Below, piece by piece: positions 1 through 7,144 of a DNA stretch of 64,000 nucleotides; positions within the stretch are counted from its first letter, which is position 1; every line of letters starts with the position of its first letter. Location of the stretch: assembly GCF_002812955.1 (NCBI RefSeq), contig NZ_PFXK01000004.1, positions 62,001-126,000 on the forward strand, written 5' to 3'. Below the pieces are notes generated by a model that saw nothing but the letters and a program-made list of their open reading frames with translations, was not told the origin of the DNA and searched no databases. Source of the stretch: Vibrio sp. HA2012. Lineage in GTDB: Bacteria > Pseudomonadota > Gammaproteobacteria > Enterobacterales > Vibrionaceae. A program made the position numbers and the translations under genes.

Positions 1-720
1 AGTTCTTCCATCTTGGGTTTGAACGTCAATGATTTCATTGGAGCGCCATTATCTGAATGCAGAACCAGAGACTGATTGAAGCATTGCTCTCGCATCAAGG
101 TTCGTTGCAGTAACTGAGCTGCCAACTTTCCGCACTCTCGGTCATAGACGTCATACCCAACGATTTTTCGGCTATAAATATCTTCGATCATGTAGAGATA
201 ATAATGCTGACCACAAACCCCAGACGGCATATACGTAATATCCCAAGTGAAAACCTGATTCGGCCCTGTAGCGGTGTAACTTGTTGGTCTCGATGACTTT
301 TTCCGACTACGTTGGCGACCTCGACGACTGAGCTGACCTTCTGCTTTCAAAACCCGATAAAAGCTCGATTCCGATGCAATATATTCACCTTTATCCAGCA
401 AGGTTGGGACGATTTGACTCGGTGGTAAACTCGCGTATTCAGGTGCGTTACTGACTTCAACAATCAACTGCCTTTCTTGCTTCGAGAGCTTGTTTACTGG
501 CTCTGGTCGTGTCGCTATCGGCCTTTGATCTTCCTGTATTTCACCGCTCTGATACCAGCGACGGTAAGTCCGTAAATCGATCTCAGCTTCATGACAGGCA
601 TTCTCCAATCGACAGCCATTTTGTCGAGCCTCATGGATGAGTGCAATCAAACTTTGCCTTTCATCGGTTGAGGTTAATCGTCCTCGGGTTCTTCCCCGTA
701 AAAGGCTCTGAGCTTTTTTC
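1..720 (-). CDS. IS3-family transposase OrfB (integrase core), partial, made by -1 frameshift
   Basis: Reading the minus strand from about 720 down to the window edge gives an open frame with no stop. It carries an integrase-core (rve) signature: a WDITYMPSG stretch with the first catalytic Asp, DIYSRKIVGYDV after it, and the second Asp in HSDNGAPM. The third acidic residue lies beyond the window. Upstream are Arg/Lys-rich DNA-binding segments and a YRRWYQSG helix typical of IS3 OrfB N-termini. The frame overlaps the end of orfA in the -1 frame, so it is most likely expressed as an OrfAB fusion and not from its own start. Whether the element is intact cannot be judged here. Confidence 0.8.
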
Positions 721-1174
721 TCAGCACCAGAAGCGCGGTGGTTTCTGCCAGCGCTTTTTCTTTGTAACGGAGTTCTTTCTTCAACTCTTTTATTTCATGT
801 TTGTCCGCTTTTGCCTGTTTCTTGGCTTCCGCTTCTCGTTCTTTTTGAGTCATGAAGCCGTGCATACATTCGCTGCGCCACTCTTTGATCTGCTCAGGGT
901 AAAGCCCCTTTTCACGACAATACTGACTTAACTCATGCTCTGTCATGGAAAAGGTTTCAGCAACCACTGCTAACTTAGTTTGGGCTGACCACTGATCGTA
1001 GGAAGTATTACTATCTGGCACAACGGCTCCTGACTGTCTTAATGCGTTACGCCAATTGTACAGGGTTGCTTCACTGATGCCTTCTTCTTTTGCTACTTCC
1101 GCCACTGAACGAGAGTATGGAGGTAATAGCTTTTTCAATATTGCTTCTTTTCTTTCCTGCGGATAACGAGACAT
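674..1174 (-). CDS. IS3-family transposase OrfA (helix-turn-helix protein)
   Basis: This 166-residue protein starts MSRYPQERKEAILKKL. It has a homeodomain-like helix-turn-helix around residues 20-45 (SVAEVAKEEGISEATLYNWR), a second HTH-like region near 70-100, and a Lys/Glu-rich coiled coil at 110-155 that in this family mediates OrfA/OrfAB multimerisation. OrfA binds the IS ends and regulates transposition. The length exceeds IS911-type OrfA (about 100 residues), so it belongs to a group with a duplicated N-terminal HTH. Its 3' end overlaps orfB through the slippery run. It is recognised by domain pattern; the exact IS name is not known to me. Confidence 0.8.
   Translation of the reverse strand: MSRYPQERKEAILKKLLPPYSRSVAEVAKEEGISEATLYNWRNALRQSGAVVPDSNTSYDQWSAQTKLAVVAETFSMTEHELSQYCREKGLYPEQIKEWRSECMHGFMTQKEREAEAKKQAKADKHEIKELKKELRYKEKALAETTALLVLRKKLRAFYGEEPEDD
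713..719 (-). promoter_or_regulatory. Programmed -1 frameshift slippery heptamer AAAAAAG
   Basis: On the minus strand the orfA codons AGA AAA AAG contain the heptamer A AAA AAG, the standard slippery site of IS3-family elements. A slip of one base back moves the ribosome into the orfB frame, which is open through this point. orfA itself stops at 674, about 40 bases downstream, giving the usual short overlap for OrfAB fusion. I did not identify a stimulatory hairpin with confidence. Confidence 0.75.
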
Positions 1175-1503
1175 GACTTACTCTGTTACCGCCCCTAACT
1201 GGTTAAATTTTAACAGTGACAACTATCCTGCCAGAGGGGGCTTGTTAGAAAGGTAACTATTCACTCACGATAAGCTTATCTAAATAACTGGTAGCCGCAT
1301 ACTCCTGAACCTAATCGGTGCTTTATCACTGGAAAACATTGGTGCAACAGTCACTGAGGCAGGGCAAGGGGCTTCGTAATCTTGCCCTAATATATAAATA
1401 TATTAAAATGTCAGGAATAAAACAATCTAAAATGTTTATCAGGGAACTAGCCGCTGATAAAATGCTAATGATTTAAAAAAATACAATACATTAAAAATAA
1501 TGG
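1175..1503. other. Gene-free stretch between IS element and wecA
   Basis: About 330 bases without a credible gene. It holds the IS end, then AT-rich DNA beyond the wecA stop. One hairpin is visible: AGGGCAAG at 1361-1368 pairs with CTTGCCCT at 1381-1388 (8 bp stem, 12-base loop). Neither side has a strong T-run, so a terminator role for wecA is only possible. Confidence 0.5.
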
Positions 1504-2559
1504 CTATTTGGTTAATTTCCTCAATATACTTGTGATGCGCCAAATATAATTCAGTGATAGTGTGTAAATAATAAAACATAGTATAAAGCTATAAAACATA
1601 ATGCTTTCACTAATATTGTATATTTCGCCTAGTATACCCAATGCTGCAAATAATGCTGCAATCAATATAATTGCTATTAGTGTTAGGTATGAGCTTAATC
1701 CTAATCTTTGAAATATATGGTGTAGATGTTCTCGATCTGGTTTAAATGGAGAATCACCACGGCGTATACGGCGAATCATAATCGCGGCCATATCCATCAG
1801 TGGTACAGCAATCAGCCATAGTGCTGTAACAGGGCGGAGGGGGGGAGTTTTACCATTTTGGCTAGAAAGTAATAAGAGCCAAATTACAGTAAAGCCGATT
1901 AGCATGCTACCGGCATCACCCATGAATACTTTATGTTTTTTGCCTAATATCCCTAAATTTAACAGGATGTAAGGAAGGGTAATGACGACCATGACCAGAC
2001 AGACATATGCAATATTTAGTTGTCCATCATGAGTAAGCAGAACCCCTAGTCCAACAAATGTTACAATAGAAAGTCCACCTAAAAGACCATCTATACCATC
2101 TACCATGTTAAATGCATTAATAGCCCCCATAACTGCCAATATTGTAATGACGTAGCCAAACCAACCTAGGGTTATTTCTCCTGAACCAACAATATTTCCT
2201 ATGGTATGAAGTTCAATATTTCCTATTTTCATCATTATGATAGAAAGTCCGGCTTGGACGATAAAACGAATTTTAAAACTGATATCAAATTTGTCATCCA
2301 ATGCGCCGACGATCACCAATATAACAATACAAGCGATATAGATGGGTGTATTGGGAATGATTGTTGGGTTATTAAATAAGAAGTAAAGTAACGACAGACA
2401 GATAGAGATACCACCAACTAATGGTATTGCACCATTGTGTAATTTTCGAGCATTTGGTCTGTCAACTAAGTCAATTCGTTGAGCCAATTTACGCAAGAAA
2501 AATAAGCTAGTCAAAGAGAAGAAAAACAAAAAAGCCAAATTGACAATGGTAGTAAACAC
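1504..2559 (-). CDS. wecA: Undecaprenyl-phosphate GlcNAc-1-phosphate transferase WecA
   Basis: A polytopic membrane protein of 351 residues from the MraY/WecA family. It moves GlcNAc-1-phosphate from UDP-GlcNAc to undecaprenyl phosphate, the first step of O-antigen and enterobacterial-common-antigen type polysaccharides. Visible family motifs are the DDK acidic pair (residues 88-90), NMVDGIDG (151-158), MGDAGS (213-218) and the HLHHIF histidine loop (278-283), with about eleven hydrophobic segments around them. Length fits WecA. The gene is AT-rich relative to the core genes further on, as polysaccharide genes often are. It is divergent from the wzz-like gene and faces away from it. Confidence 0.93.
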   Translation of the reverse strand: MFTTIVNLAFLFFFSLTSLFFLRKLAQRIDLVDRPNARKLHNGAIPLVGGISICLSLLYFLFNNPTIIPNTPIYIACIVILVIVGALDDKFDISFKIRFIVQAGLSIIMMKIGNIELHTIGNIVGSGEITLGWFGYVITILAVMGAINAFNMVDGIDGLLGGLSIVTFVGLGVLLTHDGQLNIAYVCLVMVVITLPYILLNLGILGKKHKVFMGDAGSMLIGFTVIWLLLLSSQNGKTPPLRPVTALWLIAVPLMDMAAIMIRRIRRGDSPFKPDREHLHHIFQRLGLSSYLTLIAIILIAALFAALGILGEIYNISESIMFYSFILCFIIYTLSLNYIWRITSILRKLTK

Positions 2560-2750
2560 AAGTTCTATGCCTGTTGTTATAGTGATAAGGTGATTTTAAA
2601 ACAAATTAGTTTTAGTATAAAGCTAGCAAAGACTTATTATCGGGTAAATTTCGGTCTTTTTAAGATCGTTGTCACGGGTTGCTTCTTCTTTGAGCAATCA
2701 TTTTTATAAATATGTCAGTATGTTGACTGTAACAAAGGATCCATTGCGTC

Positions 2751-3509
2751 GTGTCAGAACAACCCCCTCAAAAAACAAACTATTTTCCTGCTCAGCAGGT
2801 ACCTGATTTTTATCGTGGTGGCGAGATAGATCTTCGTGATCTGTTTAAAGCGTTATGGCAAGGCAAGTGGGTTGTCTTGATTACAACTGCGTTATTTGCT
2901 ATTGGAGCGGCGGTGTTTGCGTTTAGCCAGCCGAATATCTATCAAGCTCAGGCCTCTTTTGTGCTTAACAATAATATTTATGGCCTTGAAGAGTCTGAAA
3001 AACCGGTTTTATCACCTAAGATCCTGACCGGGAAACTGATTAAAGGGGTGATTGCATCTCAGGTTGACGCTGATGAGTCATTATTACGTGGGATTAGTAT
3101 CGCTTTTGATAAGTGGGAGCAGTTAATTACGGTGTCTAAAACATCCGCTTCTCCGGATGAGGCATTTCAGAGTGTCGAGCTGGTTTATCAGAATCTGAAC
3201 GCCATTCTTAAACAGGTTATGCTGGCTGGCGTTTCGTCGGCGGTGGATTCAGCGGCTTCGCTGGAAAATGCTCATGTGTCGGGGAAGGTGCAGGAATCGG
3301 TTGCGGAAATTTATGCTCAGCAGCTTTATAAAAAAGCGGTTCTGGAGAATCCGAGTTCTGAACTGATTCAGGTGGTAAGTCCTCCGGTTAAACCGACGTC
3401 GCATATTAAACCTAAGCGTGCTCTGATCTGTGTGTTAGGCACATTGCTGGGCGGTATGCTCGGTGTGGCGATGGTGCTGATTCGCTTTGCGTTTCGCCGG
3501 GAAGAGTAG
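2751..3509 (+). CDS. Wzz-family polysaccharide chain-length determinant, short form
   Basis: The protein has 252 residues and the two-membrane-segment plan of Wzz/PCP-1 co-polymerases: an N-terminal cytoplasmic tail with EIDLRDLFKALWQGKW, TM1 at about 39-58, a periplasmic domain, and TM2 at about 224-246 preceded by a Pro-rich segment (VSPPVKPTSHIKPKR). Such proteins set the modal length of O-antigen made by Wzy. The periplasmic part is shorter than in typical WzzB/WzzE (about 320-350 residues total), so the modal-length behaviour may differ. Translation starts at GTG 2751, with AAAGGA about ten bases upstream. It is divergent from wecA and followed by a strong hairpin. The family call is firm; the exact subtype is not. 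Confidence 0.85.
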   Translation: MSEQPPQKTNYFPAQQVPDFYRGGEIDLRDLFKALWQGKWVVLITTALFAIGAAVFAFSQPNIYQAQASFVLNNNIYGLEESEKPVLSPKILTGKLIKGVIASQVDADESLLRGISIAFDKWEQLITVSKTSASPDEAFQSVELVYQNLNAILKQVMLAGVSSAVDSAASLENAHVSGKVQESVAEIYAQQLYKKAVLENPSSELIQVVSPPVKPTSHIKPKRALICVLGTLLGGMLGVAMVLIRFAFRREE

Positions 3510-3534
3510 TAGCTGGTGGGGATCTAAAGTCACT

Positions 3535-3569
3535 AAGCTGATGTTTGTTAGGCTAACGAACGTCAGCTT
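3535..3569 (+). terminator. Long hairpin after wzz-like gene, probable terminator
   Basis: AAGCTGA, a T/G mismatch, then GTTTGTTA pairs across a GGC loop with TAACGAAC and TCAGCTT, giving a stem of about 16 positions. It begins 25 bases after the wzz stop and is followed by AAAATTTG, so the T-run is weak. It also separates wzz from the convergent vapC. Confidence 0.6.
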
Positions 3570-3617
3570 AAAATTTGTTATTAAAATATGAGATGGGGAT
3601 GTGATTTGTTTATTAAT

Positions 3618-4019
3618 CTAATGTACCCAGTCTTCGAATATCAGCCCTTCCACACGGCTACATTCCCTTGTATTGTTGGTGACGACTACGCAGCCTGTAG
3701 CGATCGCATGACCGGCAATGGAGCTATCGTTATTACCGATAGGGGTTCCTTTAGCCATAAGCTGCTTTCTCACCTGTATCGTCGAATCTACGGCCGCTCT
3801 GTCCCAAGGTAATACTTCTTCTACACGTTTTAGGAACTCAGTCACTAATACCGCATGTTTCGGAGATGCTTTCTTGCCTAGCAAACCAACTTGCATTTCC
3901 TGATAAGTGATCGCGGAAATCACTACTCTATGCTGCTGATTAACGACCGACTGCAGCTTTTTCAGGACAGAAACAGGTTGTTCTCTCATGATAAATGAAC
4001 AGATACAAGTATCTAACAT
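3618..4019 (-). CDS. vapC: VapC-type PIN-domain toxin ribonuclease
   Basis: A 133-residue PIN-domain protein if it starts at MLDTCICSF (4019); a longer reading from 4058 would overlap vapB by 26 bases. VapC toxins are Mg-dependent endoribonucleases, mostly cutting initiator tRNA or rRNA. The acidic site is visible: Asp in MLDTC, Glu in ITYQEM, Asp in GNNDSSIAGHA, then the VVTNNTREC strand, as in MvpT/VapC1. The residue after the first Asp-Thr is Cys where many VapCs have Asn. It lies directly after vapB on the same strand, with 13 bases between the vapB stop and this start. The pairing and motifs make a type II toxin call secure; the target is unknown. Confidence 0.9.
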   Translation of the reverse strand: MLDTCICSFIMREQPVSVLKKLQSVVNQQHRVVISAITYQEMQVGLLGKKASPKHAVLVTEFLKRVEEVLPWDRAAVDSTIQVRKQLMAKGTPIGNNDSSIAGHAIATGCVVVTNNTRECSRVEGLIFEDWVH

Positions 4020-4032
4020 ATAAGTGATTTTC

Positions 4033-4269
4033 TTAGTCAAAATTAAACCGTCCTTCATCTGTTATGACATCTTCACGTTCAGTCATAAAATCAGAATCCG
4101 CTTTCTCTTGGCTGGCAAAAGAAAGCCAATCAGGACGAACCGGACGCAGGGTAATCACATCCCCTTCTTTATGGATTTCAAGCTCATTGACTCCATCGAA
4201 CTCTAAATCTTTTGGCAAGCGTACCGCCTGATTCTTTCCGTTTTTAAATATAGATACGGTTCTCATCAC
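4033..4269 (-). CDS. vapB: VapB-type antitoxin, AbrB/SpoVT DNA-binding fold
   Basis: A 78-residue protein with an N-terminal AbrB-like swapped-hairpin fold: MRTVSIFKNGKNQAVRLP, then FDGVNELEIHKEGDVITLRPVRPDW. The C-terminal third is acidic and probably unfolded until bound to VapC. Family members neutralise VapC and, alone or in the complex, repress their own promoter. A second Met directly follows the first, so the start could be 4266. Upstream is a remarkable set of phased CATATG repeats that overlaps the predicted promoter and is likely the operator. Confidence 0.9.
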   Translation of the reverse strand: MMRTVSIFKNGKNQAVRLPKDLEFDGVNELEIHKEGDVITLRPVRPDWLSFASQEKADSDFMTEREDVITDEGRFNFD

Positions 4270-4285
4270 ATCCTCTCTTTAAAGG

Positions 4286-4362
4286 CATATGCTTAACATA
4301 TGTCTAGTGTAGGCTGTGTGCAACATATGTCAAGCATATGTCAAGCATATGTCAAGCATATG
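4286..4362 (-). promoter_or_regulatory. vapBC promoter embedded in phased CATATG repeats (candidate operator)
   Basis: CATATG occurs six times, at 4286, 4297, 4324, 4335, 4346 and 4357. Within each group the spacing is exactly 11 bp, about one helical turn. Copies at 4324, 4335 and 4346 read CATATGTCAAG, which on the minus strand gives CTTGACATATG, so each contains a perfect TTGACA -35 box. The box at 4333-4328 is followed after 16 bases by TACACT (4311-4306), a plausible -10 for vapB. The other CATATG copies sit at about +10. The array looks like both operator and repeated -35 element. Confidence 0.65.
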
Positions 4363-4432
4363 TATTGGAGTGTGTGTTTTCTAACTGATTTATTTATTGA
4401 GTAAAAGTTATAACCCTGCTGTTTAGTGCTGC

Positions 4433-4479
4433 ACAACTTTTGCTCTAAAGTTGTGTATATTGTTGTGTATGTGTATGAT
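4433..4479 (+). promoter_or_regulatory. Promoter with overlapping palindrome for the RHH gene pair
   Basis: TTGTGT (4451-4456) and TATGAT (4474-4479) are separated by 17 bases and fit a sigma-70 promoter. A perfect inverted repeat, ACAACTTT (4433-4440) and AAAGTTGT (4447-4454) with a 6-base spacer, overlaps the -35 box. TTGTGTAT is also repeated directly at 4451 and 4463. Given the downstream ribbon-helix-helix protein, autoregulation at this site is a reasonable inference. Confidence 0.55.
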
Positions 4480-4506
4480 GTAAACATACGAAATGGAGGG
4501 CCGAAT

Positions 4507-4779
4507 ATGCAAACTGAAACATTACACCGCAAGCAATATTTAGTTAGTGATTCCAATATAGCAAAGCTAGAAGACATAACTAAACGTAAGAACATTTCCG
4601 CAGCCGAGGCGGTTCGTTCTGCAATTGAGGCTTATGACCCAGACAAGCCAAAAGAAGATGAATTTACACGCGAAGCGATTCAGTTCTTAGCTGATCACCT
4701 TGCTGCCGCTATCAAAGATACCAGAGATAGCAATGAGAAAATTGAATCACTATTAGATAAGCTAGGAGAACAAGAATAA
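4507..4779 (+). CDS. Small ribbon-helix-helix-like DNA-binding protein, unknown function
   Basis: The likely start is ATG 4507, with GGAGGG ten bases upstream, giving 90 residues; a longer frame from 4426 would run through the promoter. Residues about 7-45 look like a ribbon-helix-helix domain: a short basic strand (HRKQYLVSD), then two helices with a turn at KRKNISAAEAVRSAIEAY. The rest is an acidic helical tail (DKPKEDEFTREAI, then KIESLLDKLGEQE) suited to protein contact. It overlaps the next ORF by one base (TAATG), so the two are probably translationally coupled. The layout resembles an antitoxin-led two-gene module, but neither protein matches a toxin family I recognise. Function unknown. 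Confidence 0.75.
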   Translation: MQTETLHRKQYLVSDSNIAKLEDITKRKNISAAEAVRSAIEAYDPDKPKEDEFTREAIQFLADHLAAAIKDTRDSNEKIESLLDKLGEQE

Positions 4780-4970
4780 TGGCAGTATCAGGAATCATGG
4801 GGATTTTGAAAGATGTTCTAACGCTGACAGATGAAGTAAAGAGACTTAACAGCAACACAACGAGACTTGCTGATAAAGTGGATGGAATTGATAAACGTCT
4901 GGTTAGAATTGAAACCTTGGCAGAGGTTGCCAAGGTACAAGCCGCGATGGCTTTACCTAAAAGAGATTAA
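4779..4970 (+). CDS. Small coiled-coil protein, unknown function
   Basis: 63 residues, predicted almost entirely helical, with heptad-like hydrophobics from about residue 8 to 50 (LKDVLTLTDEVKRLNS, then LADKVDGIDKRLVRIETL). The RLVRIETL segment recalls small coiled-coil proteins often seen on mobile elements, but I cannot name a family. Its ATG overlaps the stop of the RHH gene by one base, so it should be made in step with that protein. No signal peptide or catalytic motif is visible. It might be a partner, toxin or structural subunit for the RHH protein; the sequence does not decide. Confidence 0.65.
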   Translation: MAVSGIMGILKDVLTLTDEVKRLNSNTTRLADKVDGIDKRLVRIETLAEVAKVQAAMALPKRD

Positions 4971-4976
4971 CCCATG

Positions 4977-5002
4977 GTCACCGTTACGGTGGCTTAATTT
5001 CA
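4977..5002 (+). terminator. Weak hairpin after the RHH/coiled-coil pair
   Basis: GTCACCG (4977-4983) pairs with CGGTGGC (4987-4993), including one G-T pair, over a TTA loop, followed by TTAATTTC. It starts just after the stop at 4970. The stem is short, so termination is only possible. Nothing else is recognisable in 5003-5159. Confidence 0.35.
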
Positions 5003-5159
5003 TCACAAGCATGTAGCCAAAAGATAGGCAAGACCCTGAGGTCAAATAACCACGGATACCGAGGAAGTGTATGGGAACTCAGGATAAAACCACGTATTAT
5101 GGCCTTATTGATTGTATTTATTGAACATAAATATTCTTTGGGTAATGTCAGGATAATAT

Positions 5160-5549
5160 ATGGACAAGGCTAAAATTGCTCAAACTTTGCAACAGTTGGC
5201 CGGTGAAAAGGTAGTGCTCGGGTATCTGTTTGGATCGTATGCTCATGGAAGGGAAAATGAGCACAGTGATATTGATGTAGCAATATTGCCTTCTAAACCG
5301 ATGGCACATGCACAGGTGTGGGAGTTGGCACAAAAACTGGCGATTTCGATAGGAAAAGATGTCGATGTGATTAACCTGATGGAATGCAATACGGTACTTA
5401 GAATGCAGGTTATCCAGCAGGGGATTTTGCTGTTTGATTTACAGAATAAGGCACCGATGTTTGAAACGGACACCTATCGTATGTATCAGGATTTGCAGTT
5501 CAGCCGTCAGGATAATTTGGCTGCATTTAAACAACGTTGGGTCAAATAG
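5160..5549 (+). CDS. mntA: MntA-type minimal nucleotidyltransferase antitoxin
   Basis: A 129-residue protein of the minimal nucleotidyltransferase family. The active-site pattern is clear: LFGSYAHGR (Gly25-Ser26), then HSDIDVAI with metal-binding Asp37 and Asp39, and a later acidic strand KDVDVINL giving the third Asp. In characterised MntA-HepT pairs the enzyme adds AMP residues to a tyrosine of the HEPN toxin and silences it. Here hepT follows within 23 bases on the same strand, and the toxin has the matching target tyrosine. The start is ATG 5160, with CAGGATA a few bases upstream. The family call is firm; antitoxin activity is inferred from context. Confidence 0.88.
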   Translation: MDKAKIAQTLQQLAGEKVVLGYLFGSYAHGRENEHSDIDVAILPSKPMAHAQVWELAQKLAISIGKDVDVINLMECNTVLRMQVIQQGILLFDLQNKAPMFETDTYRMYQDLQFSRQDNLAAFKQRWVK

Positions 5550-5572
5550 AATATAATATATGCGGAGTAGCT

Positions 5573-5986
5573 ATGGATGATGTTCTGATTAATAAAATCA
5601 CGATTATTGAACGTTGTTTACAGCGTATAGCGGAAGAATATCAAGGTGACAGCGATGATTTTCGACGTAATTTCACTAAGCAGGATTCGGTGATCTTAAA
5701 TTTGCAGCGTGCGTGTGAGGCCTCTATTGATATTGCAAACCGCTGTCTGAAACTGAATCAGGGCCCGGTTCCTCAAAGTAGCAGGGATTCATTTGTCCAG
5801 TTACAGGTGATGGGAATACTGACTTCGGAACAGTCTGTCGCGATGCAAAAAATGGTGGGGCTGCGTAATATTGCTGTGCATGATTATCAAAACCTTAACT
5901 TGGATATTGTGATTGCAGTCGTTGAGCAGCATCTTGATGATTTTCGTACGTTTGTTCGGCAAATCAGTCTATGTCTGTTTGAGTAA
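5573..5986 (+). CDS. hepT: HepT-type HEPN-domain toxin ribonuclease
   Basis: The chosen start is ATG 5573, with GGAG five bases upstream, giving 137 residues; a longer frame from 5537 overlaps mntA and lacks a good ribosome site. The protein is all-helical, as HEPN domains are, and has the catalytic RX4HXY motif: Arg98, His103 and Tyr105 in GLRNIAVHDY. HEPN RNases of this group cleave tRNA or mRNA, and the Tyr in this motif is the residue AMPylated by MntA in studied systems. It is preceded by mntA and followed by a good terminator, so the two form one unit. RNase target unknown. Confidence 0.88.
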   Translation: MDDVLINKITIIERCLQRIAEEYQGDSDDFRRNFTKQDSVILNLQRACEASIDIANRCLKLNQGPVPQSSRDSFVQLQVMGILTSEQSVAMQKMVGLRNIAVHDYQNLNLDIVIAVVEQHLDDFRTFVRQISLCLFE

Positions 5987-6011
5987 GCAGTCTTCTTAGA
6001 AGGACAGGGAT

Positions 6012-6042
6012 AGGCCATCAGTTCAGAGTTGATGGCCTTTTT
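6012..6042 (+). terminator. Rho-independent terminator after hepT
   Basis: AGGCCATCA (6012-6020) pairs with TGATGGCCT (6030-6038) around a 9-base loop, followed by a T-run (TTTTCTG). It lies 26 bases after the hepT stop and before the convergent afuC stop at 6081. Confidence 0.85.
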
Positions 6043-6080
6043 CTGGGTCTGCGCCACAGTGGGGGATTTGTAGAATGGCG

Positions 6081-7133
6081 TTACTCTTTATCCAGAATAA
6101 ATAACCCATTCGGGTTGAATTCCAGATACGCGTGCTGGTGACTGTTGCAGTTATACCGGGCGGAGTTGAGTTGCAATAGCAGCTCTTGTTCATGCCAGTT
6201 TACGGTGACCTCATACATTGATCCCATATACGCTGATTTTATGATCTCACAAGCCTGGCTGTCCTCCCCCTGCGTTTGCAGGGTGATGGCTTCCGGCCGT
6301 ATGCCGATCTGGTATTCTCCGTTTGTTTTACCCTGGGTTATCTCTGCTGATGCGGGAATGACGTAACCATTGATGCGAATGGCGTCATCCTGCAGATAAC
6401 CGGAAAACATATTGGCTTCCCCCATAAAATTGGCCATAAACATCGACTGTGGCGATTTATACAGCTCCTGAGGGGAGCCTATTTGCATAATATCCCCATT
6501 TTTCATAACGATAACCGTATCTGATACCGCAAAGGCTTCAGCCTGATCGTGGGTAACGTAGAGCGATGTAATATCAAACCGTTGTTGCAGTTCGCGGATG
6601 GTTTCACGCATGCTGCGGCGTAAGTTAGCATCCAGATTACTGAGCGGTTCATCAAACAGCAGTACTTTGGGTTTCAGTACCAGAGCCCGGGCCAGCGCCA
6701 CTCGTTGTTGTTGACCACCGGAAATTTGATCCACAAAGCGCTCGCCCATGCCTTCCAGATCAACAATCTTTAATGCCTCGTCTACCCGCTGGCGGATCTC
6801 GTCTTTCGGCAGTTTGAGCATGCTTAAACCGTATGCGACGTTTTCGTACAGCGACATGTGCGGAAACAGCGCATAAGACTGGAACACCATACAGATATCG
6901 CGTTGCTGGATAGAACGCTCCGTCACGTCCTCACCATCAATAAAAATCTGCCCGCTGGTGGGCTTCTCCAGCCCGGCCACAAGGCGCAGTACTGTGGTTT
7001 TTCCGCATCCGGAAGGGCCGAGCAGGGTGACTAAGCTGCCTTTTTTAATCTCAAGATCCAGATTGCCGATGACAGTATTGTTGCCAAAACGCTTACAAAT
7101 ATTTTTCAGTACCACAAAATTTTGTTTTTCCAT
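6081..7133 (-). CDS. afuC: AfuC-like ABC importer ATPase (sugar-phosphate or Fe type)
   Basis: 350 residues: an N-terminal ABC ATPase domain and a C-terminal TOBE-like domain from about residue 240. Visible motifs are Walker [10 protein letters not shown] (39-47), Q-loop VFQSYALF (about 82-89), signature [15 protein letters not shown] (136-150), Walker B LLFDEP (157-162) and the switch His in YVTHDQ. Proteins of this group are usually annotated as ferric-iron (FbpC/AfuC) transporters. In Actinobacillus the AfuABC system instead imports hexose phosphates. The link to uhpABC here supports that second reading. It is the last gene of the afuA-afuB-afuC run, 11 bases after afuB. Confidence 0.85.
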   Translation of the reverse strand: MEKQNFVVLKNICKRFGNNTVIGNLDLEIKKGSLVTLLGPSGCGKTTVLRLVAGLEKPTSGQIFIDGEDVTERSIQQRDICMVFQSYALFPHMSLYENVAYGLSMLKLPKDEIRQRVDEALKIVDLEGMGERFVDQISGGQQQRVALARALVLKPKVLLFDEPLSNLDANLRRSMRETIRELQQRFDITSLYVTHDQAEAFAVSDTVIVMKNGDIMQIGSPQELYKSPQSMFMANFMGEANMFSGYLQDDAIRINGYVIPASAEITQGKTNGEYQIGIRPEAITLQTQGEDSQACEIIKSAYMGSMYEVTVNWHEQELLLQLNSARYNCNSHQHAYLEFNPNGLFILDKE

Positions 7134-7144
7134 TATCGGCTCTC

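Larger units (their letters stand above)
1..1240 (-). mobile_element. IS3-family insertion sequence, partial (cut by window edge)
   Basis: Two overlapping minus-strand transposase frames (orfA and orfB) joined by an A6G slippery run give the classic IS3-family layout. The element enters from the left window edge, so only its orfA end is present. The outer inverted repeat should lie upstream of orfA, roughly between 1195 and 1250, but I cannot fix the exact tip because the other end is not visible. A TGGCAGGATAG start on the minus strand near 1237 is one candidate tip. The right limit is therefore approximate. Confidence 0.8.

Noticed and set aside
4058..4058. Longer vapC start at 4058
   Set aside because: It overlaps vapB by 26 bases, and the family N-terminus begins at MLDTC (4019).
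4324..4362. CRISPR-like array
   Set aside because: The 11-bp units are directly adjacent with no unique spacers; they are promoter/operator repeats.
3600..6000. Integron cassette array (toxin-antitoxin genes with attC sites)
   Set aside because: I looked for paired GTTRRRY/RYYYAAC ends and VCR-like 120-bp repeats between genes and saw none; the genes also lie in both orientations.
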